NCBI GenBank assembly: GCA_049366715.1
Contig: JBMNCQ010000035.1
Location: 1 to 64,000 of the forward strand
Length of the DNA stretch: 64,000 nucleotides
Direction of reading: 5' to 3'
Origin: JBMNCQ01 sp049366715
Lineage (GTDB): Bacteria; Bacillota; Peptococcia; Peptococcales; BICA1-8
Position numbers and translations under genes: made by a program. How positions within the stretch are numbered: position 1 is the stretch's first letter; every line of letters begins with the position of its first letter. Below, one piece after another: positions 8,829 through 16,925 of this stretch. Below the pieces are notes generated by a model. It had not been told where the DNA came from. It worked only from the letters and a program-made list of their open reading frames with translations, and made no database searches.

Positions 8829-9719
8829 TTGGATAACTTGACCCATGGTATAACAGGTCTGGGCTTAGCATATGTAGCCCAGGAAATAATTGCTGTTCCC
8901 CAGGCAGGGCTCGCTGTTTGCGCAATAATTTCTTCCCAGCTTCCCGATCTGGATGTTCTGATCGGCAGCAGAGGGAAAACAGCTTATTTAAAACATCACA
9001 GGGGATTCAGCCATTCCCTGTTTTTAGCACCGTTGTTAGCCGGTTTTACGGCCTGGGGGGTTAAATTATTCTTTCCCCAGACCGATTACGGACTCTTATT
9101 TTTGATTAGTTTTTTATCTTTAGGCCTGCATTTGTTTTTGGACCTTTTGAATGCGTATGGGACTAAGCTTCTCTGGCCTTTTTCACAACACAGATTCGCT
9201 CTGGATATCCTAATGATCATTGATCCTTTGATCATTATGATCTTTGTGTTAGGGATTAGCTTATATGTTTTTAAAGATCAACGAACGCTTTTATTTGCCC
9301 TGTATCCTTTGTTAGTCTTATACATCTTAGCAATGCGGAATCTTCGCCATAAGGCCAAAACCTGCCTGATGAAGAATTTTCCGGAAAACCGGCGAATCAG
9401 CCTCTTACCTCCCCTGCTGGGATGGAGGAACTGGAACTTTATTCTGGAGGAATCACAGGTTTATTACCTGGGGCAGATAGATGCATTTGCCGGACAAATA
9501 ATGATCAAAGAAAAACTTTCCAAAAAAGAAGAGTGTCTGCATGTCCGGGCAACGAAAAATGATCCGGAAGTTCAAGTGTTTCTGGAATTCGCCAGGCACC
9601 CATGGTTTTCTAAAGATGAACGCGATAAGGAACTGGTAGTAAAATGGTCTGATTTAAGATATAAGCTGAGAGAAAGAGAACATTTTACGATAGAATCAAA
9701 GCCTATTTTAAAGCCTTAG
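8829..9719 (+). CDS. DUF457 / YdjM-like metal-dependent membrane hydrolase
   Basis: A 296-residue protein with about four membrane helices in the first 170 residues and a soluble tail. Motifs NLTHGITGLG, SQLPDLDVLIG and LKHHRGFSHS are typical of the YdjM/DUF457 group, whose conserved His and Asp residues suggest a metal site facing the membrane. The start is TTG 8829, eight bases after AGGTGAT. The soluble C-terminal 120 residues are not typical of the shorter family members. The substrate is unknown. A long palindromic terminator follows the stop codon directly. Confidence 0.78.
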   Translation: MDNLTHGITGLGLAYVAQEIIAVPQAGLAVCAIISSQLPDLDVLIGSRGKTAYLKHHRGFSHSLFLAPLLAGFTAWGVKLFFPQTDYGLLFLISFLSLGLHLFLDLLNAYGTKLLWPFSQHRFALDILMIIDPLIIMIFVLGISLYVFKDQRTLLFALYPLLVLYILAMRNLRHKAKTCLMKNFPENRRISLLPPLLGWRNWNFILEESQVYYLGQIDAFAGQIMIKEKLSKKEECLHVRATKNDPEVQVFLEFARHPWFSKDERDKELVVKWSDLRYKLREREHFTIESKPILKP

Positions 9720-9720
9720 T

Positions 9721-9764
9721 AATACAAAACAAACCTGCAGTTCTCTGCAGGTTTGTTTTGTATT
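9721..9764 (+). terminator. Palindromic terminator
   Basis: Perfect 20-base arms (9721-9740 and 9745-9764) around a TTCT loop; flanking A/T-rich ends make it likely to act in both directions. Confidence 0.85.
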
Positions 9765-9848
9765 ATTGAACAATTTTTAAAAAAATATTAAAATTAAATA
9801 AAGAATACTAATTGCAGAAGAGAAGGAAAACAAAGTAGGCATCAAGAA

Positions 9849-9862
9849 ATAACATATGTTAT
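9849..9862. promoter_or_regulatory. 14-base palindrome upstream of lutC
   Basis: ATAACATATGTTAT is a perfect palindrome about 40 bases before the lutC start, in an AT-rich leader. It is a candidate operator for the lactate module. The binding protein is unknown; palindromes of this length in AT-rich DNA also occur by chance. Confidence 0.35.
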
Positions 9863-9900
9863 GTAATGTTTTATTATTTTTTGAGTGAGGAGTGAAATTT

Positions 9901-10494
9901 ATGAACGGACAGGTTGTAGATTGGAAAAACCATCTACCTCAAGGTGCCGGTGCCGAAGAGCTTTTCACATCATTTAAAGAAAAAGCGGAGGCACTAACAG
10001 TAAAGGTGATCAGGGCAAAAAGCAGCGAAGAGGCTGAACGGGCAATTGTTGCAGAAATGAAAGAACTCCAGGTTAAGCTGGCAGCAGGTGTACCGATGAC
10101 ACTTGTTGATGGACAAAAAATAAAAAGCGGGGCTCAAAGCGCAGGCATAAGTTTTTCTTTGGATTTAGACCGGAATCTTATCGAACAAGCTGATTTCGGC
10201 CTTTCAGAGTTTGATTTAGGCATCGCCGAATTAGGTACGATTGTTCAAGATGCCGATAGTGTGCACAAAAGATTAGTATCGACCTTACCTCCAACCCATT
10301 TGGCAGTAATATCTACTAAAACGATCGTGGATACCTTTGCCGATTCTCTGGATGTTATCGAGAGAGTGTATAACGGCAATCCCTCTAATTTTTTAGCTTT
10401 TGTAACAGGACCAAGTAAAACTGCGGATATAGAACGCGTACTAACCATTGGGGTGCACGGTCCGGGAAGATTGATCATAGTTTGTGTAGATTAA
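9901..10494 (+). CDS. lutC: Lactate utilization protein LutC-like (LUD domain)
   Basis: A 197-residue LUD-domain protein. The C-terminal half carries the family signature (FDLGIAELGTIVQ, LPPTHLAVISTKTIV, FVTGPSKTADIE, GVHGPGRL). LutC/LldG is one of three subunits of the Fe-S, flavin-independent L-lactate oxidation complex. The start is ATG 9901 with GAGGAG eight bases upstream; the GTG at 9892 sits in that ribosome site. Only 29 bases separate it from the fused LutB-LutA gene, and together they contain all three Lut parts, as in the two-gene arrangement of Desulfovibrio. Confidence 0.88.
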   Translation: MNGQVVDWKNHLPQGAGAEELFTSFKEKAEALTVKVIRAKSSEEAERAIVAEMKELQVKLAAGVPMTLVDGQKIKSGAQSAGISFSLDLDRNLIEQADFGLSEFDLGIAELGTIVQDADSVHKRLVSTLPPTHLAVISTKTIVDTFADSLDVIERVYNGNPSNFLAFVTGPSKTADIERVLTIGVHGPGRLIIVCVD

Positions 10495-10523
10495 AATAAA
10501 AATTATAAAGGGGTTGAAGCAAA

Positions 10524-12716
10524 ATGCCGATAGATGGTGCTTTTAAGGTTAAAATAAATAAAGCTCTTAATGATCCGAATCTTAGGGGGGCTTTAGGTAA
10601 ATTTGGTGACTCTTACCCCGAATCAAGGGCTAATGTATATCAAGGAATCGATTTTGAAGAATTAAGAACTGTAATTTCCAGCAGGAAAGCAGAAGCAGGT
10701 TCGAAATTTGAAGTCTTAGCAGAGCAATTTGAGGCCAATGTCGTCAAAAGAGGTGGTAAAGTGCACCGGGCTGCGGACGGCAATGCGGTGTTCCAGATTT
10801 TAAAACAAATCGCCCGCACGAGAAATGCGACCAAACTGGTAAAATCAAAATCTATGGCCTCAGAGGAAATTCATTTGAACCAGCACATGGCGGATACCCT
10901 GGAGATGGTGGAAACTGATCTGGGAGAATGGATCATCCAGCAAATAAATGAGAAACCATCCCATATGGTTATGCCGGCCATTCATCTCAGTAAAGAAAGA
11001 TGCGCCGAGATTTTCTCCCAAGCTTTAGGTTATGAGGTTGAGCCGGATATCCCTGCTATGGTAAAACTGGCCAGGCGGACGTTAAGGGACCACTTTATGA
11101 CGGCGGATATCGGCTTGTCCGGCTGTAACGTTGCTGTGGCGGAAACAGGAACAATGGCTATTTTCACCAATGAAGGGAATGCCCGTTTAACGGCTACTTT
11201 ACCGCCTGTACATGTAATACTGGTCGGCTATGAAAAGCTGGTGGAAAATTTTAAGGATATCGCACCAATTGCCAAAGCTCTGCCGAAAAGTGCTACCGCC
11301 CAGACCTTGACCAGCTATGTAACGATGATAAGCGGTCCCGCGGAGACTTTAAAAGATAAAACAGGTCCTGAAGTAGTAGCTAAGGAGCTCCATGTAATTT
11401 TATTGGATAATGGACGTAAAGAGCTATTAAATGATCCCGTTTTTAAAGAAGCCGGTCAGTGTATCCGGTGTGCATCATGTTTAAATGTATGTCCCGTTTA
11501 CCAATTAGTAGGAGGGCATGTATTTGGGCATATCTATGCCGGCGGAATCGGTTCACTGTTAACTGCTTTTTTTAATTCCTTTCAGGACACCGATAAAGTA
11601 CAGGAGATGTGTATCGGTTGCGGGCGCTGTGACGAATTCTGTCCGGGAAAAATCAAAATATCCAAATTAATCTTAGAAATGCGTAACCGGGTCAGAAAGC
11701 AGATCCCCTTACCAGGCATGCAGAATTTTATCGTTGGGTCCGTATTAAAAAATAAAGGTTTATTTCAATTTGGGCTGCGGCAGGCTTCTTGGGCCAGCGC
11801 TCCTTTCACCGCTAAGGGTAAAGATGGCAATAAGTATATCAGAAGTCTTCCCTTTGGTTTCAAAAAGCTTGCCGATTGGAGAAGCCTGCCCGGCTTTTCC
11901 GCTATTCCTTTCCGGGATCGGATAAAAACACTAAAGCAGGATATTGTAGACAAAAAAGGGAAAATTGCTTTCTTTGGCGGTTGTGTAATCGATTATGCTT
12001 ATCCGGAAATCGGTGAATCGGTAGTCAGGGTTTTAAATAAAGAGGGCTATGAGGTTGTCTACCCCGACCAAACTTGTTGTGGTGCACCTGCGATATATAT
12101 GGGACGGCAGGATGTTGCCAGGGATATCGCCAAACAGAATATAGACCAGTTTGCCCGGGAAGAGTTTGCCTATATCGTAAGTGCATGTCCTACCTGTACG
12201 GCCGCTTTGAAAGAAAAATGGCTTCACGTTCTTGCCGGGGATAAAGTTTCTTTAGAAAAGGCGGAGATGGTTGCTGCCAAATCTCTTGATTTTATCAAAC
12301 TGATGCATACGCTGAAAAAACAAAAGGGCGGAGCCTGGGAAGAGGCTGCTGCCACGTGTGATATTGCCTGCCCGGCGCCAATTAAAGTAACTTATCATGA
12401 TTCATGTCATTTAAATCGGGGATTGGGTGTTAAGGCAGAGCCCCGGGAAATGTTAGAGGCCCAGGCCCATCTGGAATTTGTGGAGATGGAAGAATCCGAC
12501 AGATGCTGTGGATTTGGTGGTTCATACTGTATTAAACTTCCTGAGATTTCTTCTCAGCTCTTAGACCGTAAACTTAAGAATGTGGATAATAGCCGTGCGG
12601 AGATCGTTGCAGTTGACTGTCCGGGTTGCTTGATGTCCTTAAGAGGCGGACTAGATACGAAGAAGTCGGAGAAGAAAGTATTCCATACCGCACAGCTCTT
12701 GGATGGAAAATATTAA
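10524..12716 (+). CDS. Fused LutB-LutA lactate oxidation iron-sulfur protein
   Basis: A 730-residue fusion. Residues about 60-300 form the LUD domain of LutB. Two 4Fe-4S motifs follow (CIRCASCLNVCP near 312, CIGCGRCDEFCP near 362). The last 270 residues are a LutA/GlpC-like part with two Cys-rich CCG repeats (TCCGAPAIYMG near 515; CCGFGGSYC near 660) and HDSCH between them. Separate LutA (about 240) and LutB (about 470) lengths add up to this size. It likely oxidises L-lactate to pyruvate with LutC. AAGGGG precedes the ATG. A terminator follows. Confidence 0.88.
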   Translation: MPIDGAFKVKINKALNDPNLRGALGKFGDSYPESRANVYQGIDFEELRTVISSRKAEAGSKFEVLAEQFEANVVKRGGKVHRAADGNAVFQILKQIARTRNATKLVKSKSMASEEIHLNQHMADTLEMVETDLGEWIIQQINEKPSHMVMPAIHLSKERCAEIFSQALGYEVEPDIPAMVKLARRTLRDHFMTADIGLSGCNVAVAETGTMAIFTNEGNARLTATLPPVHVILVGYEKLVENFKDIAPIAKALPKSATAQTLTSYVTMISGPAETLKDKTGPEVVAKELHVILLDNGRKELLNDPVFKEAGQCIRCASCLNVCPVYQLVGGHVFGHIYAGGIGSLLTAFFNSFQDTDKVQEMCIGCGRCDEFCPGKIKISKLILEMRNRVRKQIPLPGMQNFIVGSVLKNKGLFQFGLRQASWASAPFTAKGKDGNKYIRSLPFGFKKLADWRSLPGFSAIPFRDRIKTLKQDIVDKKGKIAFFGGCVIDYAYPEIGESVVRVLNKEGYEVVYPDQTCCGAPAIYMGRQDVARDIAKQNIDQFAREEFAYIVSACPTCTAALKEKWLHVLAGDKVSLEKAEMVAAKSLDFIKLMHTLKKQKGGAWEEAAATCDIACPAPIKVTYHDSCHLNRGLGVKAEPREMLEAQAHLEFVEMEESDRCCGFGGSYCIKLPEISSQLLDRKLKNVDNSRAEIVAVDCPGCLMSLRGGLDTKKSEKKVFHTAQLLDGKY

Positions 12717-12722
12717 AATAAA

Positions 12723-12765
12723 CAGCTCCTGGAAGTGAGGAGGTTCACTTTCAGGAGCCTTTTTA
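12723..12765 (+). terminator. Intrinsic terminator of the lactate module
   Basis: CTCCTGGAAGTGA pairs with TCACTTTCAGGAG (one G-T pair), followed by CCTTTTT. Confidence 0.8.
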
Positions 12766-12850
12766 AACCGGATTTTTTTGCTATGAGCAGGATACTTTTA
12801 TCAAGAGGCACAGAATGCCACAGGCCGCTAAAACCGGCAAATGTTAACTT

Positions 12851-13534
12851 TTAATTGCTCTGGCAATATGTGCAGATCTTATTATCAAATATTAGACTTC
12901 TATTTTTGGTTGTGATGATATTTTTTTGGCGCATATCTTTAAGAATAGTGGAAACTGTTACCCTGGAAACCCCCAGCAATTCGGCCAACTGAGCCTGGGT
13001 GAAACCTAGATTTACAATCCTCTTATCTTCGTGCTTTTCTCCAAAAGTATCAGATAAAACACAAATTAACCTGCAGAATCTTTGGGAAGGTGAGGAAAAA
13101 AGGACTCCTTGATGCAGGAAAACCAGTTGCTTGTACTTTAGGTAAATGTAATTTAGCAATTCATAGGAAAATTGTAAATCTTTTTCCATTAATTCTTTGA
13201 TTTTAACATCGTTAAGATAAGCCAGTTCACAATTCTCCAGGGCAGTGACCAGTACGGGACTTATATTATTGGTGAACATGGACCCTTCATAGATCATACT
13301 TCCTTGTCCGATCAGAGAAAGCATTTTTTCTTGTCCGTCAATATGTACCAGGGATACCTTCAGCTTACCTTTTAAGACATAAAATAAAATACTGGAGCGT
13401 TCTCCAGGTGAAATCAACACAGTGCCCCTTTTAATTTTCGTTTTCTCACAATGATCGGTATACTTTTTGATCTGGGGAAAAGAGTTCTTTAACCAAGGAG
13501 AAACAGCGTCCTTTAAGGTACAATCAATTTTCAA
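12851..13534 (-). CDS. Crp/Fnr family transcriptional regulator
   Basis: A 227-residue regulator with an N-terminal cyclic-nucleotide-type beta-barrel (GTVLISPGERSSILFYVLKGKL, about 38-60), a long dimerisation helix, and a C-terminal winged helix with recognition helix in FTQAQLAELLGVSRVTVSTI (about 178-197). No Fnr-type cluster of N-terminal cysteines is visible; a CxxC lies at the extreme C-terminus (ICTYCQSN). GGAGG precedes the ATG on the minus strand. It converges with the lactate module and may control it, or the palindrome upstream of its own gene. The effector is unknown. Confidence 0.85.
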   Translation of the reverse strand: MKIDCTLKDAVSPWLKNSFPQIKKYTDHCEKTKIKRGTVLISPGERSSILFYVLKGKLKVSLVHIDGQEKMLSLIGQGSMIYEGSMFTNNISPVLVTALENCELAYLNDVKIKELMEKDLQFSYELLNYIYLKYKQLVFLHQGVLFSSPSQRFCRLICVLSDTFGEKHEDKRIVNLGFTQAQLAELLGVSRVTVSTILKDMRQKNIITTKNRSLIFDNKICTYCQSN

Positions 13535-13646
13535 ATTTTAAACCTCCAGCCACTAAATATCGCAATTATTTATCTAAAGCAGTAATCTTTGTAAAAACAT
13601 TTGTTGAATTGAAAATGAAAAAAGGGTAAAATTAAGGTTAAAGTAG

Positions 13647-13663
13647 TCTACAATAATTGTAGA
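13647..13663. promoter_or_regulatory. Palindrome upstream of the Crp/Fnr gene
   Basis: TCTACAAT-A-ATTGTAGA has perfect 8-base arms, about 115 bases upstream of the regulator start. It is a candidate operator, perhaps autoregulatory. Its half-site ACAAT/ATTGT also occurs, in the opposite order, in the palindrome upstream of the hydrogenase operon. Confidence 0.4.
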
Positions 13664-13684
13664 TTATTTACACCCTCCATATTA

Positions 13685-13724
13685 GTCTATCCTATTTTAT
13701 TTTGTTAGGATAGACCTTTTTTTT
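13685..13724 (+). terminator. Plus-strand terminator with no gene upstream
   Basis: GTCTATCCTA pairs with TAGGATAGAC around an 11-base loop and is followed by C and eight T. No plus-strand gene ends here: the previous one stops at 12716 and has its own terminator. The rest of the 395-base gap (13535-13929) holds the palindrome above but no ORF. A short non-coding transcript could end here. Confidence 0.65.
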
Positions 13725-13929
13725 ACATATTTATCCTCAGTTCCCGTTATGTAAAAGAATGTTAAGATATTTTGTCGATACAGATTTCTGTGAGGACTGT
13801 GGATAAATACGGGTAAGAATAGAAAAATAAAAGTAATAAGATTTTTTATCTGTGTTAATCTGTGTGTGGCGAAATTTCCCTCTGTTTTAAAGGCCTCCAC
13901 TATTAACCCTGTGAGGAGGTTTTTCTAGA

Positions 13930-14772
13930 ATGCTTATTGGCGCTCATATGTCTATTGGTAAAGGAATAAGTAGAGCACTGGAGGATGCCCTTAGGATCGG
14001 GAGCACAACGATGCAGATTTTTTCCCGTAACCCCCGGGGCGGAAAGGCTAAGAAACTTGATTATCCGGATATACAAAAAAGCAAAGAAATAACCCGTGCG
14101 AAAAGTTTCGGACCCTGGGTTGCTCATGCCCCCTATACAATAAATCTTGCTTCGCTGAAACCTGAAATCAGGGAATTCGGTGTGCATACGATTCTGGAGG
14201 ATTTCTTACGTATGAAGGAGATGGGGGCAGGATTTATTGTCGTTCATGCGGGAAGTCATGGGGGGCAGGGAACAAAAAAAGGAGAAGAACTGCTTATTCA
14301 GGGGCTGAATGAGCTTTTGCCCCAGTGTCCTCCCGGGATGCTGCTATTACTGGAAGTTATGGCCGGACAAGGGACGGAATTGGGAAATACCCTGGAACAA
14401 ATGCAAAAAATAATCGGACAAGTAGAGTGTCAGGAGAAAATCGGAATTTGCTTGGACAGCTGTCATTTATTTGCCGCAGGCTATGATGTAAGAGAATGGG
14501 ATGATTTTTGGCAGAAGCTTTCCGGCATTATTAATGTAGAGAAGATTAAGGTTCTGCATTTAAATGACTGCAAATTTCCATTAGGTGCCCAAAAAGACCG
14601 GCATGCGGCAATTGGTGAGGGTGAAATTGGCCGGGAGGGTATTAAAAATATAATTCTTCATCCCAGCACCAGGGAGATTCCCTTGATCCTGGAAACCCCA
14701 AATGATTTGGCCGGCTGGGCTAAAGAGATAGAAATGATTAAAGATTGGCGGCTACAAGCAGGAATTTTGTAA
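13930..14772 (+). CDS. nfo: Endonuclease IV (deoxyribonuclease IV)
   Basis: A 280-residue AP endonuclease that cuts DNA 5' of abasic sites in base-excision repair. The TIM-barrel metal-site motifs are all present: GAHMSIGKG (N-terminal His), VAHAPYTINLAS, IVVHAGSHGG, LLLEVMAGQG, GICLDSCHLFAAGYD and LNDCKFPLGAQKDRHAAIGEG, giving the His/Glu/Asp ligands for three zinc ions. Length is normal. GAGGAGG lies 10 bases before the ATG. A cobalamin riboswitch starts shortly after the stop, so cobT is controlled separately. Confidence 0.93.
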   Translation: MLIGAHMSIGKGISRALEDALRIGSTTMQIFSRNPRGGKAKKLDYPDIQKSKEITRAKSFGPWVAHAPYTINLASLKPEIREFGVHTILEDFLRMKEMGAGFIVVHAGSHGGQGTKKGEELLIQGLNELLPQCPPGMLLLLEVMAGQGTELGNTLEQMQKIIGQVECQEKIGICLDSCHLFAAGYDVREWDDFWQKLSGIINVEKIKVLHLNDCKFPLGAQKDRHAAIGEGEIGREGIKNIILHPSTREIPLILETPNDLAGWAKEIEMIKDWRLQAGIL

Positions 14773-14799
14773 GTTATGCAGTATTAATAAAGTTAGAAA

Positions 14800-15005
14800 A
14801 GTTATGTTTAGTCTTGTCTTTGGGTGCCCCTGCCGGGGAGAATAGGGAAGCCGGTGCAAGTCCGGCACGGTCCCGCCACTGTATGGCAGAGCTTATCACA
14901 AAGAACCACTGTTTTTACTTAATCTTCAAGTATAAAACGGGAAGGGGTGTTAAGTGACGAAGCCAAGTCAGGAGACCTGCCTGAAAGACTCTGAATACTT
15001 TGGAT
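14800..15005 (+). promoter_or_regulatory. Cobalamin riboswitch (cobT leader)
   Basis: The conserved core is seen in order: GGGAAGCCGGTGCAAGTCC, CGGTCCCGCCACTGT, then far downstream GACGAAGCCAAGTCAGGAGACC-TGCC. This is the B12-sensing aptamer. It is followed within seven bases by a terminator, so adenosylcobalamin would reduce transcription of cobT. Confidence 0.93.
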
Positions 15006-15011
15006 GATGGT

Positions 15012-15050
15012 AAAGTCCACAGCATTTTTATGCTGTGGACTTTCTTTTTT
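15012..15050 (+). terminator. Riboswitch expression-platform terminator
   Basis: Perfect 13-base arms (15012-15024, 15031-15043) ending in ACTTTC and six T. It lies just after the aptamer and about 350 bases before cobT. Confidence 0.88.
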
Positions 15051-15159
15051 CACCGGAAGAAGTAGAGGGAAGCTATGCGGAGAATTCCGCCGGTCAGGTA
15101 GAGGTAAGTAGCTATAGTGTCTACAGCTTCTACGACAATTCTAACACCATAACCCATAA

Positions 15160-15368
15160 GCTATGCTCTCTGAACTATATTCTCTGCTCTCAACTATATT
15201 CAGTAACTAATCACAGGTCGCCAGCCAACTGAGAACCGGTATCTGAGAACTGAAAACTGAGAACTGAAAACAGAGAACTGAAAACAGAGAACAGAGAACA
15301 GAGAACTGAAAACAGAGAACAGAGAACAGAGAACAGAGAACTATGACCTATAATCTATGAACTAATTT
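15160..15368. repeat. Degenerate heptanucleotide repeat array
   Basis: From 15243 to 15368 the DNA reads as 18 consecutive 7-base units with no change of phase: CTGAGAA, CTGAAAA, CAGAGAA in mixed order, then CTATGAC, CTATAAT, CTATGAA. Looser units of the same type (TATGCTC, TCTGAAC, TATATTC, TCTCAAC) extend back to about 15160. It sits between the riboswitch terminator and cobT and has stops in all frames. Similar arrays occur at 23845, 37480, in the tRNA spacers and at 63830. Confidence 0.9.
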
Positions 15369-15398
15369 AAACTAAAATAAGGGAAAGGATGAGAGGAA

Positions 15399-16442
15399 AT
15401 GGAGTTATTACCAAAAACCCTTGCGGGGATTTCACCGGAACTTGATGAAGCTGCAATGGAGGAAAGCAGAGGTCACTTGGATAATTTGCTAAAACCCCGG
15501 GGAAGTTTTGGCCGCCTGGAAGATCTGATTGTTAAATTAGCCGGGATCAGGGGGACGGCCGGGCCGCACAATAATAAAAAGGCAGTAATTATGATGTGTG
15601 CGGATAACGGGGTTTATGAAGAAGGGTTTCACAGCTATCCTCAGGAAATTACCAAGATTATTGCAGAATTATCAGGTAAGGAGGGAATAGCCGGCGGTGC
15701 TGTCTTTGCAAGATTTGCCCATGCCGAAATGGTTACGGTTGACGTAGGTATAAAGGAAGATGTGCGGGGTGCCCATATTGTTAATAAGAAAGTGCGTTAT
15801 GGCACAGGAAATATTACCAAGGGCCCGGCCATGACCAGGGAAGAGGCCGTAAAAGCTGTGGAAGCAGGAATAGAAGCAGTAACGGAACTGGCTCAAAAGG
15901 GCATTAATTTATTAACGGTTGGTGAAGCGGGAATTTGCAATACGACTACCAGCGGGGCAATATTGGCGGTATTAACGGGTGCGGCGCCGGAAGAGGTAGT
16001 GGGGAGGGGCTCGGGTTTAGCCGATGATCAGTTAAAACAAAAATATGATATTGTTAAGAAGGCGCTGGATATTAACCGGCCGGATAAAAATGATCCTCTT
16101 GACGTTCTGGCTAAAGTCGGCGGTTTAGAGATTGCCGGAATGGTTGGCTGTTTCTTAGCAGCGGCTAATGAGTCAATCCCTGTGGTTATAGACGGGTTTA
16201 TATCCGGTGTAGCAGCTCTCCTTGCTGTTCAATTAGCACCGGCAAGCCTTAATTATATGTTCCCGTCTCACCTATCAGCCGAGCCGGGTGCCCGGATTCT
16301 ATTGGAAGCTTTGCATTTAGTGCCGTACCTTACTTTAGATATGCGTTTGGGTGAAGGGACAGGCGCATTGCTGGCCTTTAATATCTTTGATTGTGCGGTT
16401 AAGGTAATGGAAGAAATGGGCACGTTTGCCGATCTTAATTAA
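15399..16442 (+). CDS. cobT: Nicotinate-nucleotide:dimethylbenzimidazole phosphoribosyltransferase CobT
   Basis: A 347-residue CobT that activates the lower-ligand base (for example 5,6-dimethylbenzimidazole) to its alpha-ribotide for cobamide nucleotide-loop assembly. Motifs PRGSFGRLEDL, MMCADNGVYEEGFHSYPQEIT, VDVGIKED, GEAGICNTTTSGAI and, near the C-terminus, the glutamate-containing LDMRLGEGTGA (catalytic Glu) are present. Length is normal (about 350). AGAGGA precedes the ATG. It stands alone behind a cobalamin riboswitch, consistent with B12 feedback control. Confidence 0.94.
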   Translation: MELLPKTLAGISPELDEAAMEESRGHLDNLLKPRGSFGRLEDLIVKLAGIRGTAGPHNNKKAVIMMCADNGVYEEGFHSYPQEITKIIAELSGKEGIAGGAVFARFAHAEMVTVDVGIKEDVRGAHIVNKKVRYGTGNITKGPAMTREEAVKAVEAGIEAVTELAQKGINLLTVGEAGICNTTTSGAILAVLTGAAPEEVVGRGSGLADDQLKQKYDIVKKALDINRPDKNDPLDVLAKVGGLEIAGMVGCFLAAANESIPVVIDGFISGVAALLAVQLAPASLNYMFPSHLSAEPGARILLEALHLVPYLTLDMRLGEGTGALLAFNIFDCAVKVMEEMGTFADLN

Positions 16443-16455
16443 TAGGAATTCATTC

Positions 16456-16497
16456 GCCGGGGAGATTGTCAATTCGTTGACAATCTCCCCGGCTTTG
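16456..16497 (+). terminator. Terminator of cobT
   Basis: Seventeen-base perfect arms (16456-16472, 16477-16493) with a TTCG loop. The T-run is short (TTTGT), but the stem is very stable. The 3' arm also supplies a TTGACA box to the next promoter. Confidence 0.8.
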
Positions 16498-16506
16498 TGA
16501 TAATAT
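16477..16506 (+). promoter_or_regulatory. Sigma-A promoter of the hydrogenase operon
   Basis: TTGACA at 16477-16482 with GATAAT at 16499-16504 (16-base spacer) or TAATAT at 16501-16506 (18-base spacer). The -35 box lies inside the cobT terminator's 3' arm. Two palindromes follow immediately, as expected for a repressed promoter. Confidence 0.65.
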
Positions 16507-16544
16507 TCACTTGTGAGGAATATTAATAATTGTTACAATTATTA
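16501..16544. promoter_or_regulatory. Two adjacent palindromes over the hydrogenase promoter
   Basis: Palindrome 1: TAATATTC (16501-16508) and GAATATTA (16518-16525), nine bases apart. Palindrome 2: TAATAATTGT (16524-16533), one T, ACAATTATTA (16535-16544), perfect. They cover the -10 box and likely start site. Neither matches the classic Rex site TTGTGA-N6-TCACAA, although TTGTGA occurs inside the first. The protein bound is unknown; Rex from the same operon is one candidate. Confidence 0.5.
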
Positions 16545-16673
16545 ATTAGTTCTAGGATTTCAGAAAAGCTCTCGTCTGTTTATGGGAGTAATTATTTTGT
16601 ATTTTGTTCTTTGTTGTATGACCTCGGAAAATGTGTAAGACAGGTTTTTCTAACTTTGAGCGGGGTGAATTTG

Positions 16674-16925
16674 ATGAAAATAGAAATTTGTGTGGGAAGT
16701 TCATGCCATTTAAAAGGTGCCCATCAGGTTGTGCAGGCTTTTCAAAATGAAATTTCCAAATATGGATTAGAAAACCATTCCGAACTCAAGCTTACCGGAA
16801 GTTTTTGTCATAATGCCTGTACCAATGGTGTGATCGTAAAAATTGATGAGCAACTCTTTACCCAGGTAACTCCGGCTAAGGCAAGAGAGCTTTTTGAACA
16901 ATGGGTTCTGGGAGGATTATCTTGA
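16674..16925 (+). CDS. Small thioredoxin-fold [2Fe-2S] ferredoxin (HfsA/NuoE-like)
   Basis: An 83-residue protein with CVGSSC near the start and CHNAC about 40 residues later, the four-Cys pattern of thioredoxin-like [2Fe-2S] ferredoxins (NuoE C-terminal domain). It is probably an electron carrier for the hydrogenases that follow. The start is ATG 16674 with GGGGTGA six bases upstream; a longer frame to 16530 would run through the operator palindrome. Its stop overlaps the next start (TGATG), so translation is coupled. First gene of the five-gene hydrogenase-rex operon. Confidence 0.8.
   Translation: MKIEICVGSSCHLKGAHQVVQAFQNEISKYGLENHSELKLTGSFCHNACTNGVIVKIDEQLFTQVTPAKARELFEQWVLGGLS

Noticed and set aside
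15160..15368. CRISPR array
   Set aside because: Units are 7 bases, contiguous and without spacers; no cas genes in the window.
16501..16525. Standard Rex operator upstream of the hydrogenase operon
   Set aside because: TTGTGA is present but no TCACAA partner at the right distance; kept only as an unassigned palindrome.
16530..16673. Longer N-terminus for the 2Fe-2S protein
   Set aside because: It would run through the operator palindrome and lacks a ribosome site, while ATG 16674 has a good one and starts the fold.
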